This document shows positions 18,555-26,405 of a stretch of DNA of 33,262 bases, piece after piece. Source of the DNA: Treponema sp. (GTDB lineage: Bacteria > Spirochaetota > Spirochaetia > Treponematales > Breznakiellaceae); assembly GCA_031267685.1 (NCBI GenBank), contig JAIRYV010000074.1:1-33262 (forward strand), written 5' to 3'. The position numbers and the translations under genes were made by a program. Each line of letters begins with the position of its first letter. The first letter of the stretch is position 1. A model generated the notes under the pieces. That model searched no databases and was not told the DNA's origin. It was given only the letters and a program-made list of their open reading frames with translations.

Positions 18555-18884
18555 TTAGTTCCTCCGTATAGTCATTGCACAATAGTCAGGGTATTCTTCG
18601 AAAACTGAGTAAAGCCCTTCGATTAAAAAAGCGCCTGCGACAAAAAGCGTTTCCTTTCCAGCCGCCGTATACTCTGTTTCCATAAGAAAAACGCCCCGCT
18701 CAAGCGGGCCACCCCGAACAACGATCCCTTCCGCTAGAGAAAGGATATGCAGGGCTGTTCTCGTCAGTATTGAGACAGCGGCGCAGACAATATCGCCGCC
18801 TTTTGGCCCCGCGTGAGCGTGCCCTGAAACTCGACAGGATTTAAGTAACTCCGCCGAGTCCAAAACCACGTCAATCACGATCAT
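18555..18884 (-). CDS. prp: Ribosomal-processing cysteine protease Prp
   Basis: The 109-residue protein lies between L21 and L27, the conserved position of Prp (YsxB). It shows the active-site layout G-H-A followed 12 residues later by Cys: His22 in [15 protein letters not shown] and Cys34, then [10 protein letters not shown]. Prp removes an N-terminal extension from L27 in Firmicutes. The L27 of this genome has no such extension, so either another substrate exists or the enzyme is retained for another role. The gap after rplU is five bases. Confidence 0.88.
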   Translation of the reverse strand: MIVIDVVLDSAELLKSCRVSGHAHAGPKGGDIVCAAVSILTRTALHILSLAEGIVVRGGPLERGVFLMETEYTAAGKETLFVAGAFLIEGLYSVFEEYPDYCAMTIRRN

Positions 18885-18889
18885 CCAAG

Positions 18890-19201
18890 CTACGCTCCCT
18901 GAATGTCCTCGATCTTGATTACCGAATACCGCTGCCGGTGTCCCTGCTTCTTGCGATGATCCTTCTTGGGTATGTACTTGAATACAATGATCTTCTTGTC
19001 TTTTTCATGGGACTCCACTGTCGCGGATACTGAAACACCAGACAGATACGGCGTACCCACCTGTACCGTATCCCCTGAAACCATGAGAACCGAATCAATG
19101 TTCAGACCAGAACCGGGTTCCACATCAAGCAGATCAACCTTCAAACGAGCGCCTTTCTCAGCCTTGTACTGTTTGCCTTTAAATTCCATTAATGCGTACA
19201 T
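18890..19201 (-). CDS. rplU: 50S ribosomal protein L21
   Basis: The 103-residue bL21 begins MYALMEFKGKQYKAEKG and carries the C-terminal signature KKDHRKKQGHRQRYSVIKIEDI, split here for length as HRKKQGHRQRYS. It is the first gene of the rplU-prp-rpmA-obgE-nadD/yqeK-LCP-rsfS operon and follows a good promoter by about 30 bases. Confidence 0.98.
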   Translation of the reverse strand: MYALMEFKGKQYKAEKGARLKVDLLDVEPGSGLNIDSVLMVSGDTVQVGTPYLSGVSVSATVESHEKDKKIIVFKYIPKKDHRKKQGHRQRYSVIKIEDIQGA

Positions 19202-19230
19202 CTTTTTTCCTTAAGTAAAAAACTTACCTC

Positions 19231-19260
19231 TTTATACTCTGTATCAACGCCCCATGTCAA
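19231..19260 (-). promoter_or_regulatory. Sigma-70-type promoter of the rplU operon
   Basis: Minus-strand TTGACA (19260-19255) and TATAAA (19236-19231) are separated by 18 bases. The leader to the rplU ATG is only about 25 bases, too short for a full L21 leader structure such as those of Firmicutes. Confidence 0.7.
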
Positions 19261-19335
19261 CCCTTCGCTTAGAACAAGAGCGTCTATAGTCTCTGGCACT
19301 TCATTGATTCAGCCACGGCGCCTTGTACACGCGCC

Positions 19336-20883
19336 TCAGAAGCCAAAACGAAATCCAACGCCAACGCCAAGTCCACTGGCGTTAAAGCTGGACAGAAAGT
19401 CCGGGGACTGAAGAGAGACTTCAGCCAAAAGTTCAATGATACGCAGGTTGATACCAATACCAGCACAATGTTTCCACACTCCCTGAGTCAAACCAGTACC
19501 GAGCTGGAAAGACAGAAACAGAAGGCTCGCATCCGCCTGTAATCCCCAGTTGAAACTCGGCACGCCAGAGGCTGTCAGCGCAGTAAAGCCTATGTTCGGC
19601 TTGAGCGCAAACTTCAAGAGGCTCCTGTCAACCAACTGCCACTTGGCGTATATATCAAACGTCAGTGGTCGCCTTACCGACTCATTCGCATCCGTAACAT
19701 ACTTCTGCTCAATCTCCGTATTGGTATTCATCTTAAGATCGGAGAGCGGGTCTTCTATGATTATACCAAACTGCTCCCCAGGCGATATGGTCATTCGGTG
19801 GGTCAGCGTGGACGGGATAAGAGGGATATGATTCACGGTGCCGCCAACATAGAGCCAGTCGAAAAAACCAAACTCCGCGCCAATGTTGAGGTCAAAACCC
19901 GCATCTGACATACTGCTCGTTACCATAGAAAAATCTCCCTCTTCCAAGGAAACAGGGGTATACACATCAATCTGGCCGTCAACATAGAAATCGAACCCGT
20001 TACTCGTGTTAAGGGTATAGTTCAGGGTGGATTTGGGGATGTAGACAAGCGGCAGAAACGCAGACGGCGAGACGGTGAATGTCCAGCGATTCAGATGCAG
20101 AAACCCGTGCAAACCTGCTTCCATGAAGACGCCGCCGGATGCACTAACCGCCTCTCCGTATGGGTCATGCTTGTTGATGTTGCCGTCGGCGAGAAAGTCC
20201 AACAGAGCTGAACCCAATGTAAAACTGATGTCTCCCTCCACCTTGGTAAATACACCCACCCCGAACAACTCGCCAATGTTGATGTTTAAGAAGACATTCC
20301 CTAATGAAGGAGCCAGCGCCAGGTTCATGCCGGTTTCTCCCACTTTCTCCCGTATGGCCGGAATATCCAGAACGATTTCCTTTTGAAACAACTCGCCGAA
20401 ACTAAGCACATTGTTTGCCATGCCGATACTGACATCAACGCCAATTTCAAAGAACCGTTTAGGCTTCTCAGCCATGGGCATGGTGGTTTGTACTTGCTGT
20501 TGCGGCTCTTCTATCGTTGACTCAGACTCTGTCATTGACTCAAACTCTGTCATTGACTCAGACTCTGTCATTGACTCAGACTCTGTCATTGACTCAGACT
20601 CTGTCATTGACTCAGACTCTGTCATTGACTCAGACTCTGCCATTGACTCAGACCCTGCCATTGACTCAGACCCTGTCATTGACTCAGACCCTGTCATTGA
20701 CTCAGACTCTGTCGCTGACTCAGACCCTGCCGGCACTTCTGGAGCCTGAGCAGCAGCAGCTTGGATGCGCGAATCCTCAGCGATCTGCTCCATCTCCGAA
20801 TCGAGCGCGTCCTGAGCATATAGCGGCGCTCCAAAAGCCAGTGCTATACACAGAAACGTTATCAGTATGTGTGATCTTTTCAT
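19336..20883 (-). CDS. Predicted outer-membrane beta-barrel protein with hexapeptide repeat
   Basis: The 515-residue protein starts with a signal peptide ([18 protein letters not shown], cleavage after APLYA). A linker then holds about eleven tandem hexapeptides of consensus SMTESE (about residues 55-120). The remaining 390 residues alternate hydrophobic and polar residues in beta-strand style ([12 protein letters not shown] at the end) and finish on Phe, the usual recognition end for outer-membrane assembly. I recognise no named family; treponemal outer-membrane proteins of the same build exist. It lies 12 bases after the 519-residue exported protein and is probably its partner. The repeat is encoded by an 18-bp DNA repeat, so its length can change without frameshift. 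Confidence 0.75.
   Translation of the reverse strand: MKRSHILITFLCIALAFGAPLYAQDALDSEMEQIAEDSRIQAAAAQAPEVPAGSESATESESMTGSESMTGSESMAGSESMAESESMTESESMTESESMTESESMTESESMTEFESMTESESTIEEPQQQVQTTMPMAEKPKRFFEIGVDVSIGMANNVLSFGELFQKEIVLDIPAIREKVGETGMNLALAPSLGNVFLNINIGELFGVGVFTKVEGDISFTLGSALLDFLADGNINKHDPYGEAVSASGGVFMEAGLHGFLHLNRWTFTVSPSAFLPLVYIPKSTLNYTLNTSNGFDFYVDGQIDVYTPVSLEEGDFSMVTSSMSDAGFDLNIGAEFGFFDWLYVGGTVNHIPLIPSTLTHRMTISPGEQFGIIIEDPLSDLKMNTNTEIEQKYVTDANESVRRPLTFDIYAKWQLVDRSLLKFALKPNIGFTALTASGVPSFNWGLQADASLLFLSFQLGTGLTQGVWKHCAGIGINLRIIELLAEVSLQSPDFLSSFNASGLGVGVGFRFGF
20521..20733. repeat. 18-bp tandem repeat, about 11.8 copies, in the barrel-protein gene
   Basis: Units of CTCAGACTCTGTCATTGA run from 20521, each encoding one hexapeptide on the minus strand. 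Units 1 and 3 to 6 are identical, unit 2 has one change, and units 7 to 11 carry one to three changes each (for example GACCCT for GACTCT, or GTCGCT). The last unit is partial. The gradient of divergence suggests expansion from the 20521 side. All reading frames stay open through the array. Confidence 0.95.
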
Positions 20884-20895
20884 TATAAGCTCCTC

Positions 20896-22455
20896 CTAAA
20901 ATTTGACCCGATAGTCCATATCAGTCTTGGCTTCCGCGATGTTGATGTCAATTGCGGTGTCCTTCCCCAACTGCGGTTTCAGAATCCTTAAGGTCTTATT
21001 CTTCTCAACGAGTAGTTCAAACGTGGGAGTGAAGCGATTCGGTATACTGGTAATGGGAATAATCTCAACTTGGCCTCCTAAATCCGCTATCTGCGTGGTA
21101 TCTTCATCGATCTTAACTCCGAACCATAGCCCATCAATGATCTTATTATAATTAGAGACTAAAATATTTACAGACTCCAGACCTTTGAACATATCGTCTT
21201 CAACGCCTGTTTTGCCGAGTAAGCCTTCAGCGCCTTGATTCTGCAACGCGTTGATGTCCAGCTTGTTGTAATTGGTAAATATGTCAGAGCTCTGGTCAAG
21301 CTTGAACCCCAGTGGAAGCACAATAACTATATCAACAGCAAACCGTCCGGTTGGGTTGTTCTCTTTCTTTATTGTTGCCTCCTTCAGAGTCAACTCATAC
21401 TCTAACGTATACGAATGCTTAAACAAATCGGTAAACTTTATGATAGAGTCTTCATCAATACTAGAGGGATTAAAACTCTCCCAGTCTGTAGGAAACTCCT
21501 CCTCAATTGGCTTAACAGTTTCTTCTTCCGAAATACCATCCTCTTTCCATGTCAGCTTAACTGTCGCACTCGCCGTAAGTATGTTGTCATCTGGTTTTTG
21601 GAGATACATATACCCGGTAACTTTCTGGAATGAAATGCCTGCGCCCATAAACTTACTGAACTTAGACAAGTCAAGTTTATACTCACCTTTCTTCGTCCCG
21701 TCGTTGTCAAGTTGAAGGATTGACGAGGCCCACTCAAACTCAAGTTCTGGCTTGAACCAGTACCCAATTGGCACAATAATGCTTATACTTATCTGGTCCT
21801 TTGCCGGCTCAAGATCGAACTCCGGGCTGACCCACTTGTTTCCCTGTAGATTAGGTAATGTAGGCGGTGTATTAGGGCTTTCGAATACCTCCTTACCCGT
21901 GAACGTTACATTAGCGCCATCGGGTACATCAGTCTCACTAGGTGCGTCAGGGTCAGGAGGTGTGAAGCTCTGGATGAACGTCAGCGTTAGGCTTATCATA
22001 ACCTCTTTAACCTCCTTAGTGAACGAAATGGAGTCCGGGTGAAGAGTAATATCAGTTTTAGAACCACCCGGTATCCATCCTCCACTCACGTTTGTTACAT
22101 TGGACGTCAAATTCATGTTTTCGACATACTCTGAGAGGTTTATATTGATATCGGCGATCGGATAGTATACAAGGTACGTCTGTAGCTCTTCGTTATTCGG
22201 GTCATTCCAGTCGTCAATGAGTTCGATACCCTGAGTTCTCTCTCCGCTATTGAGCTGTTTCCTAAGTTCTTCTTCGGACAGATACTCGTTGAAGGACATA
22301 CCTGTTCCATCGAGGGGGCTACCGAGGGAAATGTATAAGCCCGGCTGACTCTTAATTTTCACCGACTCTGGTATCTCCAGATTGTACGAAATCAGGGCAA
22401 AAACAAACAATGCGCTCAAAAGGCTCATTATTATCCGATTCAACTTTATGTTCAT
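20896..22455 (-). CDS. Exported protein of unknown function
   Basis: AAGGA six bases before ATG 22455 sets the start, giving 519 residues; an open frame continues upstream but has no ribosome binding site. A signal-like hydrophobic stretch covers residues about 8-26 (IIMSLLSALFVFALISYNL). The rest is rich in Ser, Thr, Asn, Asp and beta-prone residues, with several similar blocks around TLTFIQSF, KVTGYMYLQKP and TLEYELTLKEA that may be repeated beta-sandwich units. No catalytic motif or known family is recognised. It is transcribed just ahead of the barrel protein, which suggests a joint envelope role, for example a periplasmic or surface partner. Confidence 0.7.
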   Translation of the reverse strand: MNIKLNRIIMSLLSALFVFALISYNLEIPESVKIKSQPGLYISLGSPLDGTGMSFNEYLSEEELRKQLNSGERTQGIELIDDWNDPNNEELQTYLVYYPIADININLSEYVENMNLTSNVTNVSGGWIPGGSKTDITLHPDSISFTKEVKEVMISLTLTFIQSFTPPDPDAPSETDVPDGANVTFTGKEVFESPNTPPTLPNLQGNKWVSPEFDLEPAKDQISISIIVPIGYWFKPELEFEWASSILQLDNDGTKKGEYKLDLSKFSKFMGAGISFQKVTGYMYLQKPDDNILTASATVKLTWKEDGISEEETVKPIEEEFPTDWESFNPSSIDEDSIIKFTDLFKHSYTLEYELTLKEATIKKENNPTGRFAVDIVIVLPLGFKLDQSSDIFTNYNKLDINALQNQGAEGLLGKTGVEDDMFKGLESVNILVSNYNKIIDGLWFGVKIDEDTTQIADLGGQVEIIPITSIPNRFTPTFELLVEKNKTLRILKPQLGKDTAIDINIAEAKTDMDYRVKF

Positions 22456-22767
22456 AGTTTCCTTACAAACGGAACGGATATTGCTTATCTTAAATGCTTT
22501 TATATCGGCAGATAGATTATAGAAGATAGTATAGCATGAATAGTATAAAAACAAGTAGTATAAAAAAACAAATTTTCCGCAGGATTCCAGACAATGAGAT
22601 AAGGTCAGTTCACAAGGCTCAGTGCATTGGGCTTTAGGGCATGGTTCATAGTTGAGGATGCGCCAGCACAGCGTAGCGCTCAACTTGCCCCCAGTCGAGT
22701 GGTGTACCGTGTGCCCCGTACTTCAGAGCGACTAACAGGTATGATTCTCCTTCGCTCATGGAGGGGC
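22456..22767. other. Leader region of the exported-protein gene
   Basis: The part nearest the gene (about 22500-22560) is A/T-rich with several -10-like TATACT and TATAAT words on the minus strand, so a promoter probably lies here, but no -35 box with standard spacing stands out. The remainder, up to the 42-bp array, holds no supported gene. Confidence 0.4.
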
Positions 22768-22935
22768 AAAGTTGCCGACATGTCGGTAGAAGCTTCCTTG
22801 TGGAGGGATAAAGTTGCCGACATGTCGGCAAAATTTTCCTTGCGGAGGGACAAAGTTGCCGACATGTCGGTAGAAGCTTCCTTGCGGAGGGATAAAGTTG
22901 CCGACATGTCGGCAAAATTTTCCTTGCGGAGGAAA
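22768..22935. repeat. 42-bp tandem array, four units in ABAB order, palindrome-centred
   Basis: Units start at 22768, 22810, 22852 and 22894. Each carries GCCGACATGTCGG, and in the second and fourth unit this extends to a perfect 18-base palindrome, TTGCCGACATGTCGGCAA. Units 1 and 3 continue TAGAAGCTTCC, units 2 and 4 CAAAATTTTCC, so an 84-bp higher-order repeat exists. The alternating blocks are themselves centred on short palindromes (GAAGCTTC, AAAATTTT). The period is a multiple of three and several frames are open on both strands, but none has a ribosome binding site. It lies between the divergent exported-protein gene and gpsA. Confidence 0.95.
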
Positions 22936-23121
22936 ACACCTACCAGCATCAACAAACCTTCTCCCTAAGACAGGGAGATTGTAACGATTTTGATAAAATT
23001 TGTTGGATACCTCGTCATCTCATCAACGATCAAGACATGGTACTTCGTGCTATGGTTTTGAAGAACGAATGTAACCTTCAGTCTAGTCAAGATTTGGTAA
23101 CAATGATAGACTGGATGCAAG

Positions 23122-24252
23122 ATGAACACAAACATTGCTGTCATTGGAGCTGGCGCTTGGGGTACGGCCATAGCGAAAGCCATTGCCGAGAAAGGACATG
23201 AGACGCTCATCTGGAGCCATAACCCAGATACTACCGACGATATCAACCATCGGCACCGGAACTCACGGTATCTGCCAGATGTTGAACTGCCGGTGAAGCT
23301 CCATGCAACATCGGATATAGGTACCGCTGCTGAGGGCCGTGAATACCTCATTCTGGCGCTGCCGTCCCTGTTCCTCATGGATGGAGTGAAACAGATGTTG
23401 AGCGCCACTTCAATACGCGAAGGCGAGAGCGCTATTGCGGTTATCACCAAGGGATTCTTACCTACAGCAAAGGGTCCCCGACTGATTCTGGAGACGCTTG
23501 AAGATTACCTGCCGGGGTTTTACCGGAATTCGCTGGTGTATATCGCGGGGCCAAGCCATGCTGAAGAGGTTTCGCGGGGCAAGATTACGGGCCTCATTGC
23601 CGCGAGTGAGAATCCAAAAAATTCGTTCCGGTTCCGGGACCTTATCAAGTCAAATCGCTTGCTGGTGTTTTCTTCCTTTGATGTACGGGGTGTACAGGTT
23701 GCGGCAGCAGTGAAAAACGTGATTGCAATTGCCTTTGGTATGCTCGATGCCCTGAAGACCAGCGGTGAAATGCTGGCGCAGCCACTGGCAAGTAGCACGG
23801 AAAACACCGTTTCCGGCGCTTCCTCGTTTCCGCACGGATTGGGAGCGCTGTTCGGGGACGGAACCGCGTCCCTCTTGCTGGCTGCCGGACTGAACGAAAT
23901 TCAGACACTGGGCTTTGCTATGGGCGCAACCTACCCGGAAACCTTCACATCAATTTCTGGGGTGGGCGACCTTGACGTTACCTGTCGATCTGTATTTGGG
24001 CGGAATCGGCGTTTTGGGCGGGAAATCATCGAAAAGAATATCCTCGCCCCATACCGTAATCTGGATGATTTGCTTGCCCGCATCGCTGAAATCGGATATC
24101 TGCCAGAAGGGGTTGCGGCGACAAAGTACGTTAAGATACTGGCTGAAAAACACAAGCTCAAAATGCCCATAGCATTTGGCATATACCGTATCATTAATAG
24201 GGAAATCAGCCCTATAGATTTTCTCCACAGCTTTCTGGAAGAGCTAACGTAG
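23122..24252 (+). CDS. gpsA: NAD(P)H-dependent glycerol-3-phosphate dehydrogenase
   Basis: GpsA reduces dihydroxyacetone phosphate to sn-glycerol 3-phosphate, the phospholipid backbone precursor. The Rossmann motif is IGAGAWGTAIA (8-18). Catalytic lysines are Lys110 (ITKG) and Lys198 (AAVKNV), with GPSHAEEV at 143-150 and GVGDLDVTCRS at 280-290 and GRNRRFG at 293-299. At 376 residues it exceeds the usual 330-340. The excess is an insert of about 30 residues (about 208-241, Ser/Thr-rich) between KNVIAIAFGM and the G-L-x-x-L-F-G-D stretch. The start has no strong ribosome binding site (GGATG is nearest). It stands alone, downstream of the 42-bp array. Confidence 0.96.
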   Translation: MNTNIAVIGAGAWGTAIAKAIAEKGHETLIWSHNPDTTDDINHRHRNSRYLPDVELPVKLHATSDIGTAAEGREYLILALPSLFLMDGVKQMLSATSIREGESAIAVITKGFLPTAKGPRLILETLEDYLPGFYRNSLVYIAGPSHAEEVSRGKITGLIAASENPKNSFRFRDLIKSNRLLVFSSFDVRGVQVAAAVKNVIAIAFGMLDALKTSGEMLAQPLASSTENTVSGASSFPHGLGALFGDGTASLLLAAGLNEIQTLGFAMGATYPETFTSISGVGDLDVTCRSVFGRNRRFGREIIEKNILAPYRNLDDLLARIAEIGYLPEGVAATKYVKILAEKHKLKMPIAFGIYRIINREISPIDFLHSFLEELT

Positions 24253-24424
24253 GAGCCGCGTGATGTCAAAGCAGTCGCTCACTCATTCATCATAAAAATG
24301 TGACGAGGAACAAGTATCAAGTATCAAGGCGCTTGCGCGCTTATGTCATTCGTGTTTTAGCTAAGGAGGTATATCTATACGTTTTGATTGCTATCTGGTA
24401 CTCAAACCAAGTTGACCCATGCTG
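24253..24424. other. Intergenic region between gpsA and the LRR gene
   Basis: Nothing coding is supported before the large inverted repeat at 24425. A 90-codon frame on the plus strand (24300-24572) runs straight through the inverted repeat and has no ribosome binding site near its start. A good AAGGAGG at about 24363 is not followed by a start codon at the right distance. Confidence 0.4.
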
Positions 24425-24484
24425 TTACCGAGAGCGCCGTAAAGCCCTGCCTTTAGGCAGGTGGCTTTACGGCGCTCTCGGTAA
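24425..24484. repeat. Large REP-like inverted repeat between convergent genes
   Basis: Two perfect 22-base arms (24425-24446 and 24463-24484, beginning TTACCGAGAGCGCCG on the left) surround an inner hairpin CTGCC-TTTA-GGCAG. The whole element is one long stem of more than 25 bp. Part of the right arm recurs at 33056-33074 with one mismatch. It lies between the convergent ends of gpsA and the LRR/beta-helix gene and could end transcription from both. The form resembles REP or IS200/IS605 end hairpins. Confidence 0.85.
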
Positions 24485-24547
24485 ACGAAAGATGACTTAC
24501 AGGTTTACGGTAGCTCAGACTACGGTTTTGCCAGCATATTTCAATAA

Positions 24548-26338
24548 TCAATTATTTGAAATATCCGGGTAATCAGGCGCTCTATTATTACGAATACCAG
24601 CTGTTGTATCCAGTATCAATTTTGCGTCCTGCTCTTCTCTTACACCGCCACCATGTTGCGCCTGATTACCAGAGATTTCCGCGTTCCCCTGCAAGACCAC
24701 AGTATTATTCTTGCCTATAAACAGTCCGCCGCCGCTCATCGCTGCGGAATTGTTGGTAATTCTAGCAGACTCCCGTAACAAAACAGTACTTCCATTGCCA
24801 TCTTCGATAGGTGTTCCAAGCGCCATACCCCCGCCGCTTGTAGCGGTGCTGTTACCTGAAATCTCCGCGTTACCTTCCATAATGACCGCACTTTTGTAAA
24901 AATATGCCCCGCCCGCGTCAACTACAGAGCTGTTATCTTTGATTATCGCGCTGTCTCGCATGGTAACGTTGCTTCCCCAGGCAGAGAGACCTCCGCCTAA
25001 TTCATATGCACTATTACTGACAAGTTCCGCGCTATCTTGCATGATAAAGTAAGCATCATTTCGCATAAAAACACCGCCACCCCATCCATTCGCGCGAACG
25101 CCCTGTATGACGCGGTTGCCGGTGATTGTCGCAATATTCTTCATGATAAGTGTACCATGTTCCCAGATAAAGACGCCGCCGCCCGCATTGGCTAAGTTGC
25201 CGGTGATTGTCGCATTTCCTTCCATAACAAGCGTGGTGCCTTGACCGCGTATGTTCACGCCGCCGCCGTTTGCCCCAACATTACCGGAGACACGGGCGCC
25301 GGTTCCCAGGGTAAGAAACGCGCCATTGTCTATGAGAATCCCACCGAGCTTGCCGCCAGTAATCTCGATATGCTCAAGCCGAAGCTTGATAGACCCATTC
25401 GCCTGAAGAACAAAACCAGAGGAGACTGCTATAGAGGCTTTTTCTGTATCAGTCGCGTTAAGCTTACCCGTTATAAGGAGTTCCCCATTAATGTTGGTCA
25501 GGGTCAAACCGCCTTCCACCTTGCCAATGACCGTGATGGTTCTTACTACGCCTGTCGCCGTTGCTTCAATCGCTTTCGAGAGTGTTCTGAAAGGAGTATC
25601 TTCTGAAAGGCCATCGTTGGCATTGTTCCCTTGCGCAGATACATAGTACACATCCGTGGACCTTCCCGGCAGTACCGGACCCTTTCTCCTCGCCGTACCT
25701 GAGCCTGCCATGCTGCTTTCCGTAAACTCGCTTGTAGTGACCAAAGTCTCGCCGCCGAAGCGTCGCGCTATTTCGTTGTAGGATTCGAGGCTCAGTTTGT
25801 CGGCCTCAGTAAACGCCCCGGGCGCCACATTCTCTACGCTGGCAGACACTGAATAGTCCCCGATTTTGCCCGATGGGTAATACAGAAGCGTTGTTCCGGC
25901 TTTATCAAACAGCACTCCCTGGGATTCGTGGTAGTGCTGGTTTCGCGGATCAACCTCAATGGCAGTGAGGCTTGAACAGCCAGTAAACGCGCCTGCGTCA
26001 ATACGTGTTACTGAGGCGGGAATAAAGAGCGAAACAAGGGCTGAACAGCCGTCAAACGCGCCGCTTTCAATAGTCGTAATACCAAAAGGAAGGCTAACGC
26101 GGGTAAGGCTTTTCAGGGATTGAAATGCTCCCTTCTGAATAACGCGTACCGGAACATCGTTTATCCGCGCCGGGATGCTGATGTCATTGGCCACACCCGT
26201 GTACGCAATGAGGCTTATTGTTCGTGTGTTCCCCGTTTCATTCAGCCTTACTCTGAAATCGGACAGGTTCTGCCCGAATACCGTAAAACAGGTAAGCAAA
26301 AAAAGAACTACCCCGCTTGTTTTCATTTTCATCGTCAT
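24548..26338 (-). CDS. Surface protein: BspA-type LRR domain plus right-handed beta-helix
   Basis: The 596-residue protein has a signal peptide (KTSGVVLFLLTCFTVFG). Residues about 30-170 are BspA/TpLRR-type leucine-rich repeats, with units such as IQKGAFQSLKSLTRVSLP and IESGAFDGCSALVSLFIP. From about 235 (VYYVSAQGNNANDG, a DUF1565-like opening) to the end is a pectin-lyase-type beta-helix with about ten rungs of the form G-N-x-x-x-x-x-G-G-G-V/L. These rungs read I-x-x-N-x-A-x-x-G-G-G as in polymorphic outer-membrane and adhesin proteins. No C-terminal barrel or anchor is seen, so retention at the surface is unexplained. AGGAGG seven bases before the ATG fixes the start. It follows the 683-residue gene by 67 bases. 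Confidence 0.85.
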   Translation of the reverse strand: MTMKMKTSGVVLFLLTCFTVFGQNLSDFRVRLNETGNTRTISLIAYTGVANDISIPARINDVPVRVIQKGAFQSLKSLTRVSLPFGITTIESGAFDGCSALVSLFIPASVTRIDAGAFTGCSSLTAIEVDPRNQHYHESQGVLFDKAGTTLLYYPSGKIGDYSVSASVENVAPGAFTEADKLSLESYNEIARRFGGETLVTTSEFTESSMAGSGTARRKGPVLPGRSTDVYYVSAQGNNANDGLSEDTPFRTLSKAIEATATGVVRTITVIGKVEGGLTLTNINGELLITGKLNATDTEKASIAVSSGFVLQANGSIKLRLEHIEITGGKLGGILIDNGAFLTLGTGARVSGNVGANGGGVNIRGQGTTLVMEGNATITGNLANAGGGVFIWEHGTLIMKNIATITGNRVIQGVRANGWGGGVFMRNDAYFIMQDSAELVSNSAYELGGGLSAWGSNVTMRDSAIIKDNSSVVDAGGAYFYKSAVIMEGNAEISGNSTATSGGGMALGTPIEDGNGSTVLLRESARITNNSAAMSGGGLFIGKNNTVVLQGNAEISGNQAQHGGGVREEQDAKLILDTTAGIRNNRAPDYPDISNN

Positions 26339-26405
26339 AAAAACCCTCCTGACCTATTCCTATGGTAATCAGCTATACTGAGAAAAGCAAGACCAGTATC
26401 ATGGT

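Noticed and set aside
20411-20888. Plus-strand open frames across the 18-bp repeat
   Set aside because: They are the antisense of a gene with signal peptide and ribosome binding site. Their residues are pure repeat.
22768-22935. Possible CRISPR array
   Set aside because: Units are contiguous and the variable part has only two alternating versions. There are no unique spacers and no cas genes.
22627-22968. Open frames on both strands through the 42-bp array, with 14-residue repeats
   Set aside because: The period is a multiple of three, so several frames stay open automatically. None has a ribosome binding site and both strands look equally protein-like, so I treat it as a DNA repeat.
24300-24572. 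90-codon plus-strand frame
   Set aside because: It runs through the large inverted repeat and into the 3' end of the LRR gene on the other strand.
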